Source of the DNA: Saliniramus fredricksonii
GTDB taxonomy: Bacteria > Pseudomonadota > Alphaproteobacteria > Rhizobiales > Beijerinckiaceae
Direction of reading: 5' to 3'
DNA length: 64,000 nt
NCBI RefSeq assembly: GCF_900094735.1
Contig: NZ_FMBM01000001.1
Coordinates: forward strand, 1,054,001-1,118,000
The notes beneath the pieces are model-generated. The model saw nothing but the letters and a program-made list of their open reading frames with translations, did no database searches and was not told the DNA's origin. Shown here piece by piece: positions 48,967 through 58,415 of this stretch (positions within the stretch are counted from its first letter, which is position 1; the number at the start of each line of letters is the position of its first letter). Both the position numbers and the translations under genes were made by a program.

Positions 48967-50145
48967 TCAGCGCAGGAGCTGGAGCACCGACTGGTCGTTC
49001 TGGATGGCGAGGCTGAGCGCGGACTGGCCGAGCTGCTGGCGCGTCTGCATCGCCAGATTGTTGGCCGCTTCCTCGTTCATATCGGCCAGGGTGAGCCCGT
49101 CCGAACCGGCCTGGAGCGTATTCACCATTTCCTTGGTGAAACCCTCGCGGTTCTCGATGATGGTCTGGGCGGTACCCATCTGGGCTGACAGGCTGCGCAA
49201 CTCGCCGATGCCGTTCTGGAGCGCCTGAAGACGCTCCTCGAGGCGCGCCGAAGAGCCAAACATGTCCGCATCCGCCTCGATGGCGCCGAGGCGATCGGCT
49301 TCGACATCGCCGAAGGCGGTGCCGTCGGCCTGGCGGGTATTCACGGTAAAGCTGGTGCGCTGGTCGCCGGTGAGCTCGTTGAAGACGACTTCCAGAACAT
49401 CGCTTTGCAGCAGATTGTTGCCGTTATAGCCCGAATCCTGCGAGAGCTGGTTCAACTCGTTGCGCAGATCGTTGAAATTGTTCATCAGCGAGCGGCGGGT
49501 ATCGCTCATTTCAGCGGTGTCGGGGGCCGTGAGCGGAGTCGCCCCACCCCAGGCGCCACCCGCATCGAAGCTCACATCCTGGCCCGACTCGTTGACGAGG
49601 ATGATCTGATCGGCATCATCCGGGTTGATCTTCGCGGATACCCCGGCGGCGCGGGCATCGGCATTGGTGTTGATGGTGTTGACGAAGGCGTTGGCACGTT
49701 CGGCAGCGGTGTTGATGTCCGTATCCGAATCATAGTTCAGAGCGCCGAGATCAAAGGTTTCACCGTTGATCGTGATCTCGTTGGTGCCGAAATCCGCATC
49801 CGCGATCGTGATCGCCGTGCTTTCCCGGCTCACCCCGCCCGGGTCACCGAGCGCCTGGCGCACCGTCCCGACGAGGTTCTCCATCGTCGTGGTGATTGAC
49901 GACAGGCCCTTGGAGGCGGCGTCGATCGTCTTCATCCCGTTCTGCATGCCCTGCATGATCGAGGAGAGATCGTTGGCGCGACCGCTCAGCCCGCGCGCTG
50001 TGAAGAAGGCAGCGGCATCATCGAGCGGACCATTGACCTTCTTGCCTGTTGAGAGGCGCTCCTGCGTGCGATCCAGCAGTGAGGCCGTTCCTTGCAGGGA
50101 GAGGAGATTGGAGCGGACGCCGGCGGAAAGGGTGATATCCGACAT
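48967..50145 (-). CDS. Flagellin, second divergent copy
   Basis: 392 residues. The N-terminal helix SAGVRSNLLSLQGTASLLDR and TQERLSTGKKVNGPLDDAAA match the D0/D1 region; the C-terminal helix reads ANNLAMQTRQQLGQSALSLA and ends NDQSVLQLLR. The variable domain (about 150 residues) is longer than in the 314-residue copy. It contains SEFDAGGAWGG-like glycine/acidic stretches. Export is via the flagellar type III apparatus. It too stands alone without fla genes. The two proteins differ too much to be a recent duplication. Confidence 0.93.
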   Translation of the reverse strand: MSDITLSAGVRSNLLSLQGTASLLDRTQERLSTGKKVNGPLDDAAAFFTARGLSGRANDLSSIMQGMQNGMKTIDAASKGLSSITTTMENLVGTVRQALGDPGGVSRESTAITIADADFGTNEITINGETFDLGALNYDSDTDINTAAERANAFVNTINTNADARAAGVSAKINPDDADQIILVNESGQDVSFDAGGAWGGATPLTAPDTAEMSDTRRSLMNNFNDLRNELNQLSQDSGYNGNNLLQSDVLEVVFNELTGDQRTSFTVNTRQADGTAFGDVEADRLGAIEADADMFGSSARLEERLQALQNGIGELRSLSAQMGTAQTIIENREGFTKEMVNTLQAGSDGLTLADMNEEAANNLAMQTRQQLGQSALSLAIQNDQSVLQLLR

Positions 50146-50273
50146 GGGATTCCTCGTGGACGCATGATCGCGGCGCCATTCGCCGCGTGGTTACGAAACA
50201 TGATGAATCCAATCTTCCCGATTAACCTTACGATTTCGTAAAGCCCGGGCGTCGGGCGCGTTCTTGTGTCGGT

Positions 50274-51059
50274 TCACGACGAAGGGCTGCGCACGCGTTT
50301 CGAGCGGGCATTGCCCTCCACGCCGGCGAGATCGTCGAGCAGGGAAGGCAGATCCGTGATCGACGGGATCACGTGATCGGCGAACGGCGCCACCTCCGCC
50401 CGTGCCGCCTCCGCGCGCGGCCCCGAGAGCACGGCGATCGCACAGACGCCCGCAGCGCGCGCCGCATGCAGATCGTGCAGCGAATCGCCCACCAGCGCCA
50501 CACGCGCCGGGGTGAAGGCATACGCTGCGACGAAGGCGCTGATCATGCCGGGCGCCGGCTTGGAGCCATGGCCCGAATCATAGCCGGCGATGAAGTGCAT
50601 CGCCTCGGCAATTCCCAGCGCCCTCGCCTGCGCCACCGCCGAGGCTTGCGAATCATTGGTCGCGATCCCCAGCACATGACCGCGCGCCGCGAGATCGGCA
50701 CACAGGGCCTGCGGATCGCCGATCGGGGCGAGATGGGCGAGTCCGGCCTTCAGAAAGAGATCGTCCATCCGGGCGAGGAAATCCGCGTCGCAGCCGCGTC
50801 CCAGCGCCTGCGCCCAGAGCGGACCGTAATGCGCGGATGATCCCGCGACCAGCGGCGAACTCGGCAGGAATCTGCGCTCGGTGAGCACGTATTCGCTGAC
50901 TCGCATCAGCCGATCCAGCGCCGCGCCGTCGCCATCGGCGAGGGTCTCCATCACCGAGAAGGCCGCAGGTCCCCAGGTCGCGTCGAAATCGATCAGGGTG
51001 CCGTCCTTGTCGAACAGGATTGCATCGAAGGCGGCTGCAATGAGACGGGGATTGCGCAC
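50274..51059 (-). CDS. HAD-superfamily hydrolase (phosphoglycolate phosphatase-like)
   Basis: 261 residues from a GTG at 51059, preceded by AGAGGA at 7 nt; an ATG at 51095 is possible. Motif I is LFDKDGTLIDFDATWGPAAF (DxDGT). The cap domain is alpha-helical. Motif II is in VLGIATNDSQASAVAQARAL, motif III Lys is in YDSGHGSKPAPGMISAFVAA and motif IV is RVALVGDSLHDLHAARAAGV. It resembles Gph/PGP phosphatases that hydrolyse phosphoglycolate or similar small phosphoesters. It is divergent from the Ldh gene. The natural substrate is not determined. Confidence 0.9.
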   Translation of the reverse strand: MRNPRLIAAAFDAILFDKDGTLIDFDATWGPAAFSVMETLADGDGAALDRLMRVSEYVLTERRFLPSSPLVAGSSAHYGPLWAQALGRGCDADFLARMDDLFLKAGLAHLAPIGDPQALCADLAARGHVLGIATNDSQASAVAQARALGIAEAMHFIAGYDSGHGSKPAPGMISAFVAAYAFTPARVALVGDSLHDLHAARAAGVCAIAVLSGPRAEAARAEVAPFADHVIPSITDLPSLLDDLAGVEGNARSKRVRSPSS

Positions 51060-51260
51060 GCGGCATCCTCTTCCAGCTGTATTGATGACGTGCAAAATCG
51101 CACCCGATCATCTGCGATGCTGCGCACTTGTGGTCAAGTTGCGAATACCCGATCCTCCGGCGCAACGAAGACAAGCGGTCTTCACCGCGTGATGATGATC
51201 GGGAGGGTGGGTGATGCAGGGCATTTTTCAAGTCGGGCGGCGGCTGCCGCAGGTGCGCCG

Positions 51261-52340
51261 ATGAGCGCAGAGCTGATTGTACCCGCTTCCCTGCTGAAGC
51301 AGCAGCTCGTCGCCGTCCTGCGCGCCTGGGGCGTCCCCGACGACCAGGCCGACGTCACCGCCGAGACCCTGACCCGGGCAGACCTGCTCGGGATCGACAG
51401 CCACGGCATCACGCTCATCCCGCTCTATGCCGATCTGCTCGCCTCCGGCAAGGTCACGCCGGGCGCCGAGATCACGGTCGCGCGCGCCTTCGGCGCGACC
51501 GCCGTGATTGATGGCGGCGCCGGCTTCGGCGAGGCGCCTGCGGTGCGCGCCATGGATCTGGCGGTGGATCTGGCCGAGGCCCATGGCATCGGTGCCGTCG
51601 GCGTGCGCAATTCCAACCATTACGGTGCGGCGGGCGTCTACGCGCTGCAGGCGGCCAGCCGGGGCTTTATCGGTTTGTCGATGACGGCGGTCTACGGCGC
51701 CTCGATCGTCCCGACCTTCGGGCGCGAACCACGCATGGGCACCAATCCGATTGCGCTGGCGGCACCGGCGGCGCGCAATCAGCCCTTCCTGCTCGACATG
51801 GCGACGAGCACCATCGCCATCGGCAAGCTCAAACTCGCCATGCGCACCGGCAAGCGCCTGCCCGAGGGCTGGGCGCTGGATCGTGACGGGCGTCCCCAGC
51901 ATGATCCGGAACAGGCGCTCTCCGACAAGCTGATGACGCCGCTTGGCGGGTCGCGCGAAATGGGCGGCCACAAGGGTTACGGGCTCGCCGCCATGGTCGA
52001 GGTTCTGTGTACCATGCTCTCGGGCGCGAGCTATGCGCCTCTGCGTCCCGCCGACGCAAAGGCGTATAATGTCGGCCATTTCCAGCTCGCCATTCACCCG
52101 GAAGCGTTCCGCGACAAGGGGGATTTCGAATCCGATCTCGACGATTTCCTCGATTGCCTGCGTGCCACCCGCCCCGCCGATCCCGATCAGCCCGTGCTGG
52201 CACCCGGTGACCCCGAGCACGCCGTCTTTGCACGCCGCTCACGTGAGGGGATTCCGATCCCGCACACGCTCATTGACCAGGTGCGGGCGATTGCCCGGAA
52301 GGCCGGGGCGCGGTTCACGCTGGACGAGGCGGGATCGTAA
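51261..52340 (+). CDS. Ldh2-family oxidoreductase (malate/L-lactate/sulfolactate dehydrogenase-like)
   Basis: 359 residues from ATG 51261. The NAD(P)-binding family is recognised by RADLLGIDSHGITLIPLYAD, GIGAVGVRNSNHYGAAGVYA (catalytic His), GREPRMGTNPIALAAPAARN and QPFLLDMATSTIAIGKLKLA, with GGSREMGGHKGYGLAAMVEV near residue 240. Members include (2R)-3-sulfolactate, L-lactate, malate and ureidoglycolate dehydrogenases. No sulfolactate or purine gene adjoins it, so the substrate is open. It is divergent from the HAD gene. Confidence 0.9.
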   Translation: MSAELIVPASLLKQQLVAVLRAWGVPDDQADVTAETLTRADLLGIDSHGITLIPLYADLLASGKVTPGAEITVARAFGATAVIDGGAGFGEAPAVRAMDLAVDLAEAHGIGAVGVRNSNHYGAAGVYALQAASRGFIGLSMTAVYGASIVPTFGREPRMGTNPIALAAPAARNQPFLLDMATSTIAIGKLKLAMRTGKRLPEGWALDRDGRPQHDPEQALSDKLMTPLGGSREMGGHKGYGLAAMVEVLCTMLSGASYAPLRPADAKAYNVGHFQLAIHPEAFRDKGDFESDLDDFLDCLRATRPADPDQPVLAPGDPEHAVFARRSREGIPIPHTLIDQVRAIARKAGARFTLDEAGS

Positions 52341-52491
52341 GCGCTTGTCGCATCACTGCGCGCTCGGCAAAAGATGCGGTTGCAGCGCTGATGGCGGTCG
52401 ACTTTCGCGCCGGGATGGGGGATCAATGCCGCGTTCCGGTGCGGCGGGATTGTCACGCGGCATCGGGGCACAGATTGGCGACAGGGCCGGG

Positions 52492-54066
52492 ATGATGAGC
52501 GACGCGATCGTGCAGGCGGTGACCGAGACGGAGCTGAAACTGCTTTGCAGCCCCGCTGATCTCGCAGTCCTGCGCCGGCATAAACGCCTGCGCGATGCTT
52601 TCGCCGGGCTGCGCCCCCGGCACTTGCGCGCCACCTATTACGATACGCCTGATCTGCGCCTGCGCGCAGCGGGTTTCGGCCTGCGCCTGCGCCGGGACGC
52701 GGCGACCGGCGCCGTGCATCAGACGCTCAAGGCAGAGGCTGCCGGGGCCGGGCTCTTCCAGCGCGACGAATGGGAGAGCGCCGTGGCGGGCGAGCATCTC
52801 GATCGCGCGGCGCTCGCCGCGACACCGCTTCCCGACATCCTCCAAACCGACGACCCCGCCGCCATGCTGCAGGCGGTCTTCGTCGTCGAGGTCGAGCGGC
52901 TGAGCGCGCCGATACGCATCCGCGACGCCGTCATCGAAGTGACCCTCGACGAAGGTGCAGCCATTGCGGGTTCCGCGCGCACCGCCATTTGCGAGCTGGA
53001 GCTCGAACTGGTCAGCGGCAAGCCGCGCGACCTGTTCGCCCTCGCGCGCAAACTGGCCCGCAAGGCGGATCTGCGGCCTGCTCTGCAGAGCAAGGCGGAG
53101 ACCGGCTATGCGCTGGTGACGGGGGCGCGCCCGGCACCGGTGAAGGCCTTTGATGCCGGCCTGCACCCCGACATCCGCGTGGGCGAGGCGTTTCGCGCCA
53201 TCGCCCGGGCGAGCCTGCGGCAGGTCCTCGCCAACGAGCCGGCGCTGGTGCAGATGCGCGATCCCGCAGCCGTTCACCAGATGCGTGTCGGGTTGCGCCG
53301 CCTGCGCGCTGCCGTGGCCCTGTTTCGCCCTGCCATCCGCGACCGTTATCGCAAGGCGATCACTGCGGAGCTGCGCTGGCTGGCAAGCAGCCTCGGCGAT
53401 GCCCGCGAACTCGACGTGTTTCTGGGAACCGATGTCGCGCGCATGCGCCACAAGCGCCCGAAAAGCAAGGATACCGCCGCGCTCGCCGCCCATTTCGAGG
53501 GTGCGCGTGAGGAGGCCTATGCGCACATTCTGGAGATCCTGTCGGGGCCACGTTATCGCGCGCTGCTGTTCGATACGCTGGCCTGGATCGAGGCCGGCGC
53601 CTGGCAGGGCAAGGCGGCGGCGCGCAAGGCGCGTGCCATGCCAGTCGCGGTGCTCGCGCGCGACAATCTCGCCCGGCGCAGCAAGGATGTGCGCCGGCGC
53701 GCGCGCATTCTCTCCTCGCTGCAGGTCGAGGAGCGTCATGCCCTGCGGCTCGATGTGAAGAAGCTGCGTTATGCCGCCGAATTCTTCGCGCCGGTCTTTG
53801 CGGCCCGCGACGAGAAGAGCGCGCGGCGCGCGGCGAAATTCGTCAGGGCGCTGGCGCAGATGCAGGAGCGGCTGGGCGAGCTCAACGATGCGGCGACGAG
53901 CCTCTCGCTCACCGGGCGGCTCGACCGCAACGACGCGGCCGGGCGCCGCGCGGCGAAGCTGATCGAGGAGGACCACGTCGGACGCGCCGCCGAATCGCTC
54001 GCCGCCGCCCGTGACGCCTGCGCCGCCTTCATCAAGGCGAAGCCGTTCTGGAAGGCGCGCGACTGA
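52492..54066 (+). CDS. CYTH-CHAD domain protein (inorganic triphosphatase-like)
   Basis: 524 residues from ATG 52492 (a second ATG follows at 52495). The CYTH domain starts VTETELKLLCSPADLAVLRR with the ExELK metal/phosphate motif and shows LRATYYDTPDLRLRAAGFGL and RRDAATGAVHQTLKAE. The CHAD domain from about residue 230 is rich in conserved His and Arg (MRDPAAVHQMRVGLRRLRAA, LRWLASSLGDARELDVFLGT, and HALRLDVKKLRYAAEFFAP). CYTH enzymes hydrolyse triphosphates such as PPPi; CHAD binds polyphosphate. The upstream in-frame extension overlaps the Ldh gene and is not coding. Confidence 0.9.
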   Translation: MMSDAIVQAVTETELKLLCSPADLAVLRRHKRLRDAFAGLRPRHLRATYYDTPDLRLRAAGFGLRLRRDAATGAVHQTLKAEAAGAGLFQRDEWESAVAGEHLDRAALAATPLPDILQTDDPAAMLQAVFVVEVERLSAPIRIRDAVIEVTLDEGAAIAGSARTAICELELELVSGKPRDLFALARKLARKADLRPALQSKAETGYALVTGARPAPVKAFDAGLHPDIRVGEAFRAIARASLRQVLANEPALVQMRDPAAVHQMRVGLRRLRAAVALFRPAIRDRYRKAITAELRWLASSLGDARELDVFLGTDVARMRHKRPKSKDTAALAAHFEGAREEAYAHILEILSGPRYRALLFDTLAWIEAGAWQGKAAARKARAMPVAVLARDNLARRSKDVRRRARILSSLQVEERHALRLDVKKLRYAAEFFAPVFAARDEKSARRAAKFVRALAQMQERLGELNDAATSLSLTGRLDRNDAAGRRAAKLIEEDHVGRAAESLAAARDACAAFIKAKPFWKARD

Positions 54067-54086
54067 GCCTGCGGATCCGGGCTCCG

Positions 54087-56768
54087 TCACTCCCTTGTCC
54101 GCGCCGCGCCCTCCGTCACCGCGAGCCGGACGACCTTGAGATCGGCATCGTCGGGATCGGTGCGCATGGAGAAGCCGAGTTTGCGGCACATCTCCAGCAT
54201 CGTCGTGTTCTCGCGCAGGACCTGGCCCTCGATGACCGAGAGCCCCTCCGCTTCCGCCCAGGCGATGATCATGCGCATCAGCCGCCAGCCCAGCCCGATC
54301 CCCTTGAGATCGGAGCGCAGCAGGATGGCGTATTCGCCGGTCTCCATATTCGCATCCGCGTGCAGGCGCACGGCGCCCAGCATCTCGCCACTGGCCCGGT
54401 CGACGGCGGTGAAGGCGATGGCGCGGGCATAGTCGATCTGGATCAGGCGGGCGATGAAGGCGTGGGAGAAATCCCGCACGGGCGCGAAGAAGCGCAGCCG
54501 CAGATCCTCCGTCGTGATCTGCGAGAAGAAGGTCTTGAACAATTCCTCGTCCTCGGGCCGCACCGGGCGGATCAGCACCGCGCGCCCGTCGCGGGTGGTG
54601 AATGGCGTCTCCCATTCCTTGGGATAGGGGCGTATGGCGAGGCGCAGATGACCGGAGCCGCGCCGCAGGTTTTCCGGCACCGGCGCCACGGCGACCCGCG
54701 CATCCACCGCGATCACGCCGGCCGCATCGGCGAGCAGCGGGTTGATGTCGAGCTCGCGCAAGGCCGGCAGATCGGCCGCCATCTGCGACAGCGCCACCAG
54801 CACCTTCTGCACCGCCGCGATATCGGCTGCGGGCACATCGCGATAGGCGGCGAGGATCCGCGAGACACGGGTGCGGGCGATCATGTCGGCGGCGAGATTG
54901 GCATCGAGCGGGGGCAGGGCGAGCGCCTTGTCGTCGATCTGCTCCACCGCCGTGCCGCCGCGCCCGAAGACGATGACGGGGCCGAAGGTCGGATCATCGG
55001 CAATGCCGCAGATCAGTTCACGGGCGCGCGGGCGGCGCATCATCGGCTGCACACTGAGACCGGCGATCTGCGCATCGGGGCGCTTCTCACGGGCGCGGGC
55101 CAGGATCGCGGCGGCGGCCTTGCGCACCGCATCGGTGCTGGTGAGATCGAGCGCGACGCCGCCGACATCGGATTTGTGGGGGATGTCCTGCGACAGGATC
55201 TTCACGGCCACCGTGCCGCCATCGGCGATAATCGGCGCCGCGATCCGTGCCGCCTCATCCGGATCCGCCGCGCGCAGGGTCGGTGTGGTGGCGATGCCGT
55301 AGGTCTGGAGCAGCTCCATCGCCTCGACCGGATCGAGCCAGCGGCGCTCCTGCGTCAGTGCGCCGGCGATGATCGCCTCGGCACGGGCGCGATCGGGCGC
55401 ACGTTCCTGCGCCAGCGTCTGCGGCGTCTGCATGAGCTGATGCAGGCCTTCGCGATAGCGCACCAGATGCATGAAGCCGCGCACCGCTTCCGATTCGCTG
55501 GCGAAACAGGGGATACCCGCCTCCTCGAGAGCGCGCATGCTCGATCTCTCCGCCCCGGGCCAGACGGCGAAGACGGGCTTGCGGCGAAATCCCTTGCGGC
55601 GATCCGTGCGCACCGTCTCGGCCAGGGCCTGCGCCGCCGCATCGGTATCGGCGAGCGCATTGGGCAGATTGAGCGCGAGCACGGCATCGACGCCGGGATC
55701 GGCCAGCAGCGCCTGCATTGCCTGCGCATAGGCTTTTGCATCGGCTCCGCCACCGAGATCGACGGGTTCCGCAACGCCGCTCTCGCCGTGCCGCGCCGCT
55801 TCTCCGCCCTCGGCCATCAGCGCATCCATGGCCAGCGCCCCGATTCCGCGCCCGTTGGTGAGGATCGCCAGCCGGCGCCCGTCGAAGGGTTTCGCGCGCC
55901 CCAGCGTTTCGGCGGCATCGAAGAGTTCGTCGAGGCTGCCGACACGCAGGAGCCCCGCGCGGCGGAACGCGGCATCGAGCACCGCATCCGGGCGCGCCAG
56001 GGCGGCGGTATGGGTCGCGGGTGCTCCCAGCGCATCGCTGCCATGGCGTGGCTTGACGATCACCACCGGCTTGACCCGTGCCGCCGCACGGGCGGCCGAC
56101 ATGAACTTGCGCGGCGCCGAGATTTTTTCGACATGCAAGAGGATGGCCCGGCTGTGGCGATCCGTGGCGAAATGATCGAGCAGATCGCCGATATCGACGT
56201 CGCGCTTGTCGCCGACGGAGACGATTGCCGAGAAGCCGAGATTGCGCCGTGCCCCCCATTCCAGCATCCCCGCCGCGATGGCGCCCGACTGGGTGACGAG
56301 CGCGAGATCGCCCGCTGCCGGCTTGCGCCGGGCGATGCCGATATCGAGGCCGATGCGCGGCACGATCACCCCGAAGGAATTGGGTCCCACCAGCCGCAAC
56401 CCGTGGCGGCGCGCGATTGCGGCTGCTTTTGCACCGTTCGAGCCCGGCCCGCGATCATCCTCGGCGGCGATGATCACCGCCGCAGCGACGCCGCGTCGGC
56501 CCGCTTCCTCGAGGGTTTCCGGCCAGTATCGCCCCGGGGCGGTGATCACGACGAGATCGGGGACGACATCGAGGGAGGCGAGATCCGGCAGGCAGGGCTC
56601 GCCGTCGATTTCGCCGTAGCGCGGATTGATGCAGGCGATCCGCCCGGCAAAACCGCCGCCACGCAGGTTGTCGAGGGCGGCCCTCCCGAGCCCGCCCGCC
56701 CGGGCACTCGCGCCAACGAGTGCGATCGTGGCGGGGTTGAAGACCTTGTCGAGACGGTAAGTGCTCAT
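54087..56768 (-). CDS. Acyl-CoA synthetase (NDP-forming)/GNAT fusion, PatZ-like
   Basis: 893 residues from ATG 56768 (MSTYRLDKVFNPATIALVGA). Order of domains: CoA-binding Rossmann, succinyl-CoA ligase-like (GDLALVTQSGAIAAGMLEWG), a flavodoxin-like middle, an ATP-grasp part (ERRWLDPVEAMELLQTYGIA, TVAVKILSQDIPHKSDVGGV) and a C-terminal GNAT domain (RLHADANMETGEYAILLRSD, LKGIGLGWRLMRMIIAWAEA). This is the layout of the protein lysine acetyltransferase Pat/PatZ. Residue 253 is His in the LGAPATHTAALARPDAVLDA segment. In Salmonella Pat this phospho-His is replaced by Asn (established knowledge), so ligase activity may be retained here. It acetylates or ligates in the cytoplasm. Confidence 0.85.
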   Translation of the reverse strand: MSTYRLDKVFNPATIALVGASARAGGLGRAALDNLRGGGFAGRIACINPRYGEIDGEPCLPDLASLDVVPDLVVITAPGRYWPETLEEAGRRGVAAAVIIAAEDDRGPGSNGAKAAAIARRHGLRLVGPNSFGVIVPRIGLDIGIARRKPAAGDLALVTQSGAIAAGMLEWGARRNLGFSAIVSVGDKRDVDIGDLLDHFATDRHSRAILLHVEKISAPRKFMSAARAAARVKPVVIVKPRHGSDALGAPATHTAALARPDAVLDAAFRRAGLLRVGSLDELFDAAETLGRAKPFDGRRLAILTNGRGIGALAMDALMAEGGEAARHGESGVAEPVDLGGGADAKAYAQAMQALLADPGVDAVLALNLPNALADTDAAAQALAETVRTDRRKGFRRKPVFAVWPGAERSSMRALEEAGIPCFASESEAVRGFMHLVRYREGLHQLMQTPQTLAQERAPDRARAEAIIAGALTQERRWLDPVEAMELLQTYGIATTPTLRAADPDEAARIAAPIIADGGTVAVKILSQDIPHKSDVGGVALDLTSTDAVRKAAAAILARAREKRPDAQIAGLSVQPMMRRPRARELICGIADDPTFGPVIVFGRGGTAVEQIDDKALALPPLDANLAADMIARTRVSRILAAYRDVPAADIAAVQKVLVALSQMAADLPALRELDINPLLADAAGVIAVDARVAVAPVPENLRRGSGHLRLAIRPYPKEWETPFTTRDGRAVLIRPVRPEDEELFKTFFSQITTEDLRLRFFAPVRDFSHAFIARLIQIDYARAIAFTAVDRASGEMLGAVRLHADANMETGEYAILLRSDLKGIGLGWRLMRMIIAWAEAEGLSVIEGQVLRENTTMLEMCRKLGFSMRTDPDDADLKVVRLAVTEGAARTRE

Positions 56769-56900
56769 CGCAGCGCATTCCTGTATGGGTCGGCGTCGAT
56801 GTGAACCGGTCATGCGCCGCGGCGCATGACCGATCGAATACCTATGACGACCAACGCGGCGATACCCGGATATTCCCCCGGCTGCGGCGATCGGACGCTG

Positions 56901-57794
56901 TCACGGCGCGAATCGCGCGGGCTGTCTGCCGTCTGTATCGCGGATCGCGTAACGCTGCGCGAGATCGGCGGCATGCACGACCCGACCGGCATGAGCAGCG
57001 GCGTCGCCCTGCGCCAGCATGGCCGCGACCCCCCGTCCGAGATAGAGCGGGCTTTCGCCTTCATCGTCGCGCATCCCCGCCTCCAGCGCCCGCTCCGTGC
57101 GCACCCGGCCCGGGGCGAGGGCCAGCGCGGTGACGCCCGTTTCCGTGAGCTCCTGCGCGCAGGCATAAGCGAGCCGCGCCACACTCGCCTTGGCGATGTC
57201 GTAGGTGAGATCGCCGAGATAGCCGGAATCGGGATCGAAGGTGACGAAGCCGATCAGGCCGGCGCGGGCGGCCACCATGGCCGGTGTCACCGCATGGGCC
57301 AGCACCAGGGCCGCATGGAGCCCGGTCTCCATGGCGGGCGCGAAACGCGTCAGCGGGCGGCGCCAATAGGGATCGCCCCAGCGGGTACCGTCATCGTAAC
57401 GCTCGCCGTCGAACCCCTCATTGCCGCCCCAGACGGCGCAGATTGCGACATCGATGCGCCCGAAGCGGCGCAGGCACCAGGCGGTGAGCCCGTCAACGTC
57501 ACGGGGATCGGTATGGTCGCACCTGTAGGGATAGGCGGCCCCGCCCGCCGCGATGATCGTGCGGGCCGTGTCCTCGATGGTCTCGCGCCGCGCTTCCGTG
57601 ATGCGCCCGCCCTCGCTGGAACGCGCGGTCACCACCACACGCATCCCCGCTTCGCCGAGGGCGAGCGCGATCCCGCGTCCCACCCCGCGCGAGGCCCCGG
57701 CCACGATCACGACGGGGGCGGTTGCGGGAGCTGGGGCGGGTGTGGTGACGTTTGCAGGGGCGACCTGCGAATCGGCGTCCGGGCTGTTCTCCAT
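56901..57794 (-). CDS. SDR-family oxidoreductase (DHRS1-like)
   Basis: 297 residues. The coenzyme motif is VVIVAGASRGVGRGIALALG. VAICAVWGGNEGFDGERYDD follows in the position of the NAG motif, and YDIAKASVARLAYACAQELT gives the catalytic Tyr-x-x-x-Lys. The segment before Tyr reads LIGFVTFDPDSGYLGDLTYD, so the catalytic Ser position is unclear (Thr or Ser). The N-terminal 25 residues are a Pro/Ala-rich tail. The PYWRRPLTRFAPAMETGLHA portion is typical of the DHRS1 group. Substrate unknown. It is divergent from the VOC gene. Confidence 0.88.
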   Translation of the reverse strand: MENSPDADSQVAPANVTTPAPAPATAPVVIVAGASRGVGRGIALALGEAGMRVVVTARSSEGGRITEARRETIEDTARTIIAAGGAAYPYRCDHTDPRDVDGLTAWCLRRFGRIDVAICAVWGGNEGFDGERYDDGTRWGDPYWRRPLTRFAPAMETGLHAALVLAHAVTPAMVAARAGLIGFVTFDPDSGYLGDLTYDIAKASVARLAYACAQELTETGVTALALAPGRVRTERALEAGMRDDEGESPLYLGRGVAAMLAQGDAAAHAGRVVHAADLAQRYAIRDTDGRQPARFAP

Positions 57795-57883
57795 GCCGGG
57801 AGGCTAGCGGGCGCGCGCCTGCGCTGCAACGGAACACGCGCGCCCCCCGCCGAGTTGATGCGATTCATCAAGGGAGTGCGACC

Positions 57884-58297
57884 ATGCCGAAGCTCGAACG
57901 GATCCTCGAAACCGTCCTCTATGTGAAGGATCTGGAGCGCGCCGCCGCCTTCTATGAGGAATTCATGGAATTGCCCGTGCTGTTCACCGATCAGCGCATG
58001 CGCGCCTTCGATGTCGGCGGCAACGGCACGCTTCTGCTCTTCATCACCGGCCAGTCCCTGCGCCCGGTCGAGACGCCGATGGGCACGATCCCGCCGCATG
58101 ACGGGGACGGACCGGCGCATATCGCTTTCTCGATCACGAAAACCGAACTCGGAGCCTGGGAGAAGCATCTCGACAAGGGCGGCATTCCCGTCGAGAGCCG
58201 GATGGAATGGCCGCGCGGCGGCATCAGCATCTATTTCCGTGATCCGGACGATCATCTGATCGAACTGGCCACGCCCGGGCTGTGGAAGGGCTATTGA
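57884..58297 (+). CDS. VOC-family protein (glyoxalase/bleomycin resistance-like)
   Basis: 137 residues from ATG 57884. One VOC module pair: ILETVLYVKDLERAAAFYEE at the start, then DGDGPAHIAFSITKTELGAW with a metal His and FRDPDDHLIELATPGLWKGY with a Glu ligand. The first strand has ETVLYV, with Glu where many VOC enzymes place a metal His. It could be a lyase, isomerase or binding protein. Single-gene unit; 90 bp after the divergent SDR start. Confidence 0.87.
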   Translation: MPKLERILETVLYVKDLERAAAFYEEFMELPVLFTDQRMRAFDVGGNGTLLLFITGQSLRPVETPMGTIPPHDGDGPAHIAFSITKTELGAWEKHLDKGGIPVESRMEWPRGGISIYFRDPDDHLIELATPGLWKGY

Positions 58298-58415
58298 CGG
58301 CCCTGCCTGCGGCAAACCCGCACGCGGACAACGATTTGCGTGATCTGCGCGTTAGCTGATCGGCAGTGGCTCTGCAGGGCTACGCTATCGAGGAGAGACA
58401 CTGCGTGTTAAGCTC

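Noticed and set aside
51943-52491. In-frame upstream extension of the CYTH-CHAD gene through the end of the Ldh gene
   Set aside because: Overlaps a well-supported gene and has no domain; the CYTH start at 52492 is natural.
54360-56804. Plus-strand open frame of 814 codons opposite the PatZ-like gene
   Set aside because: Antisense shadow; the minus-strand protein has all family motifs.
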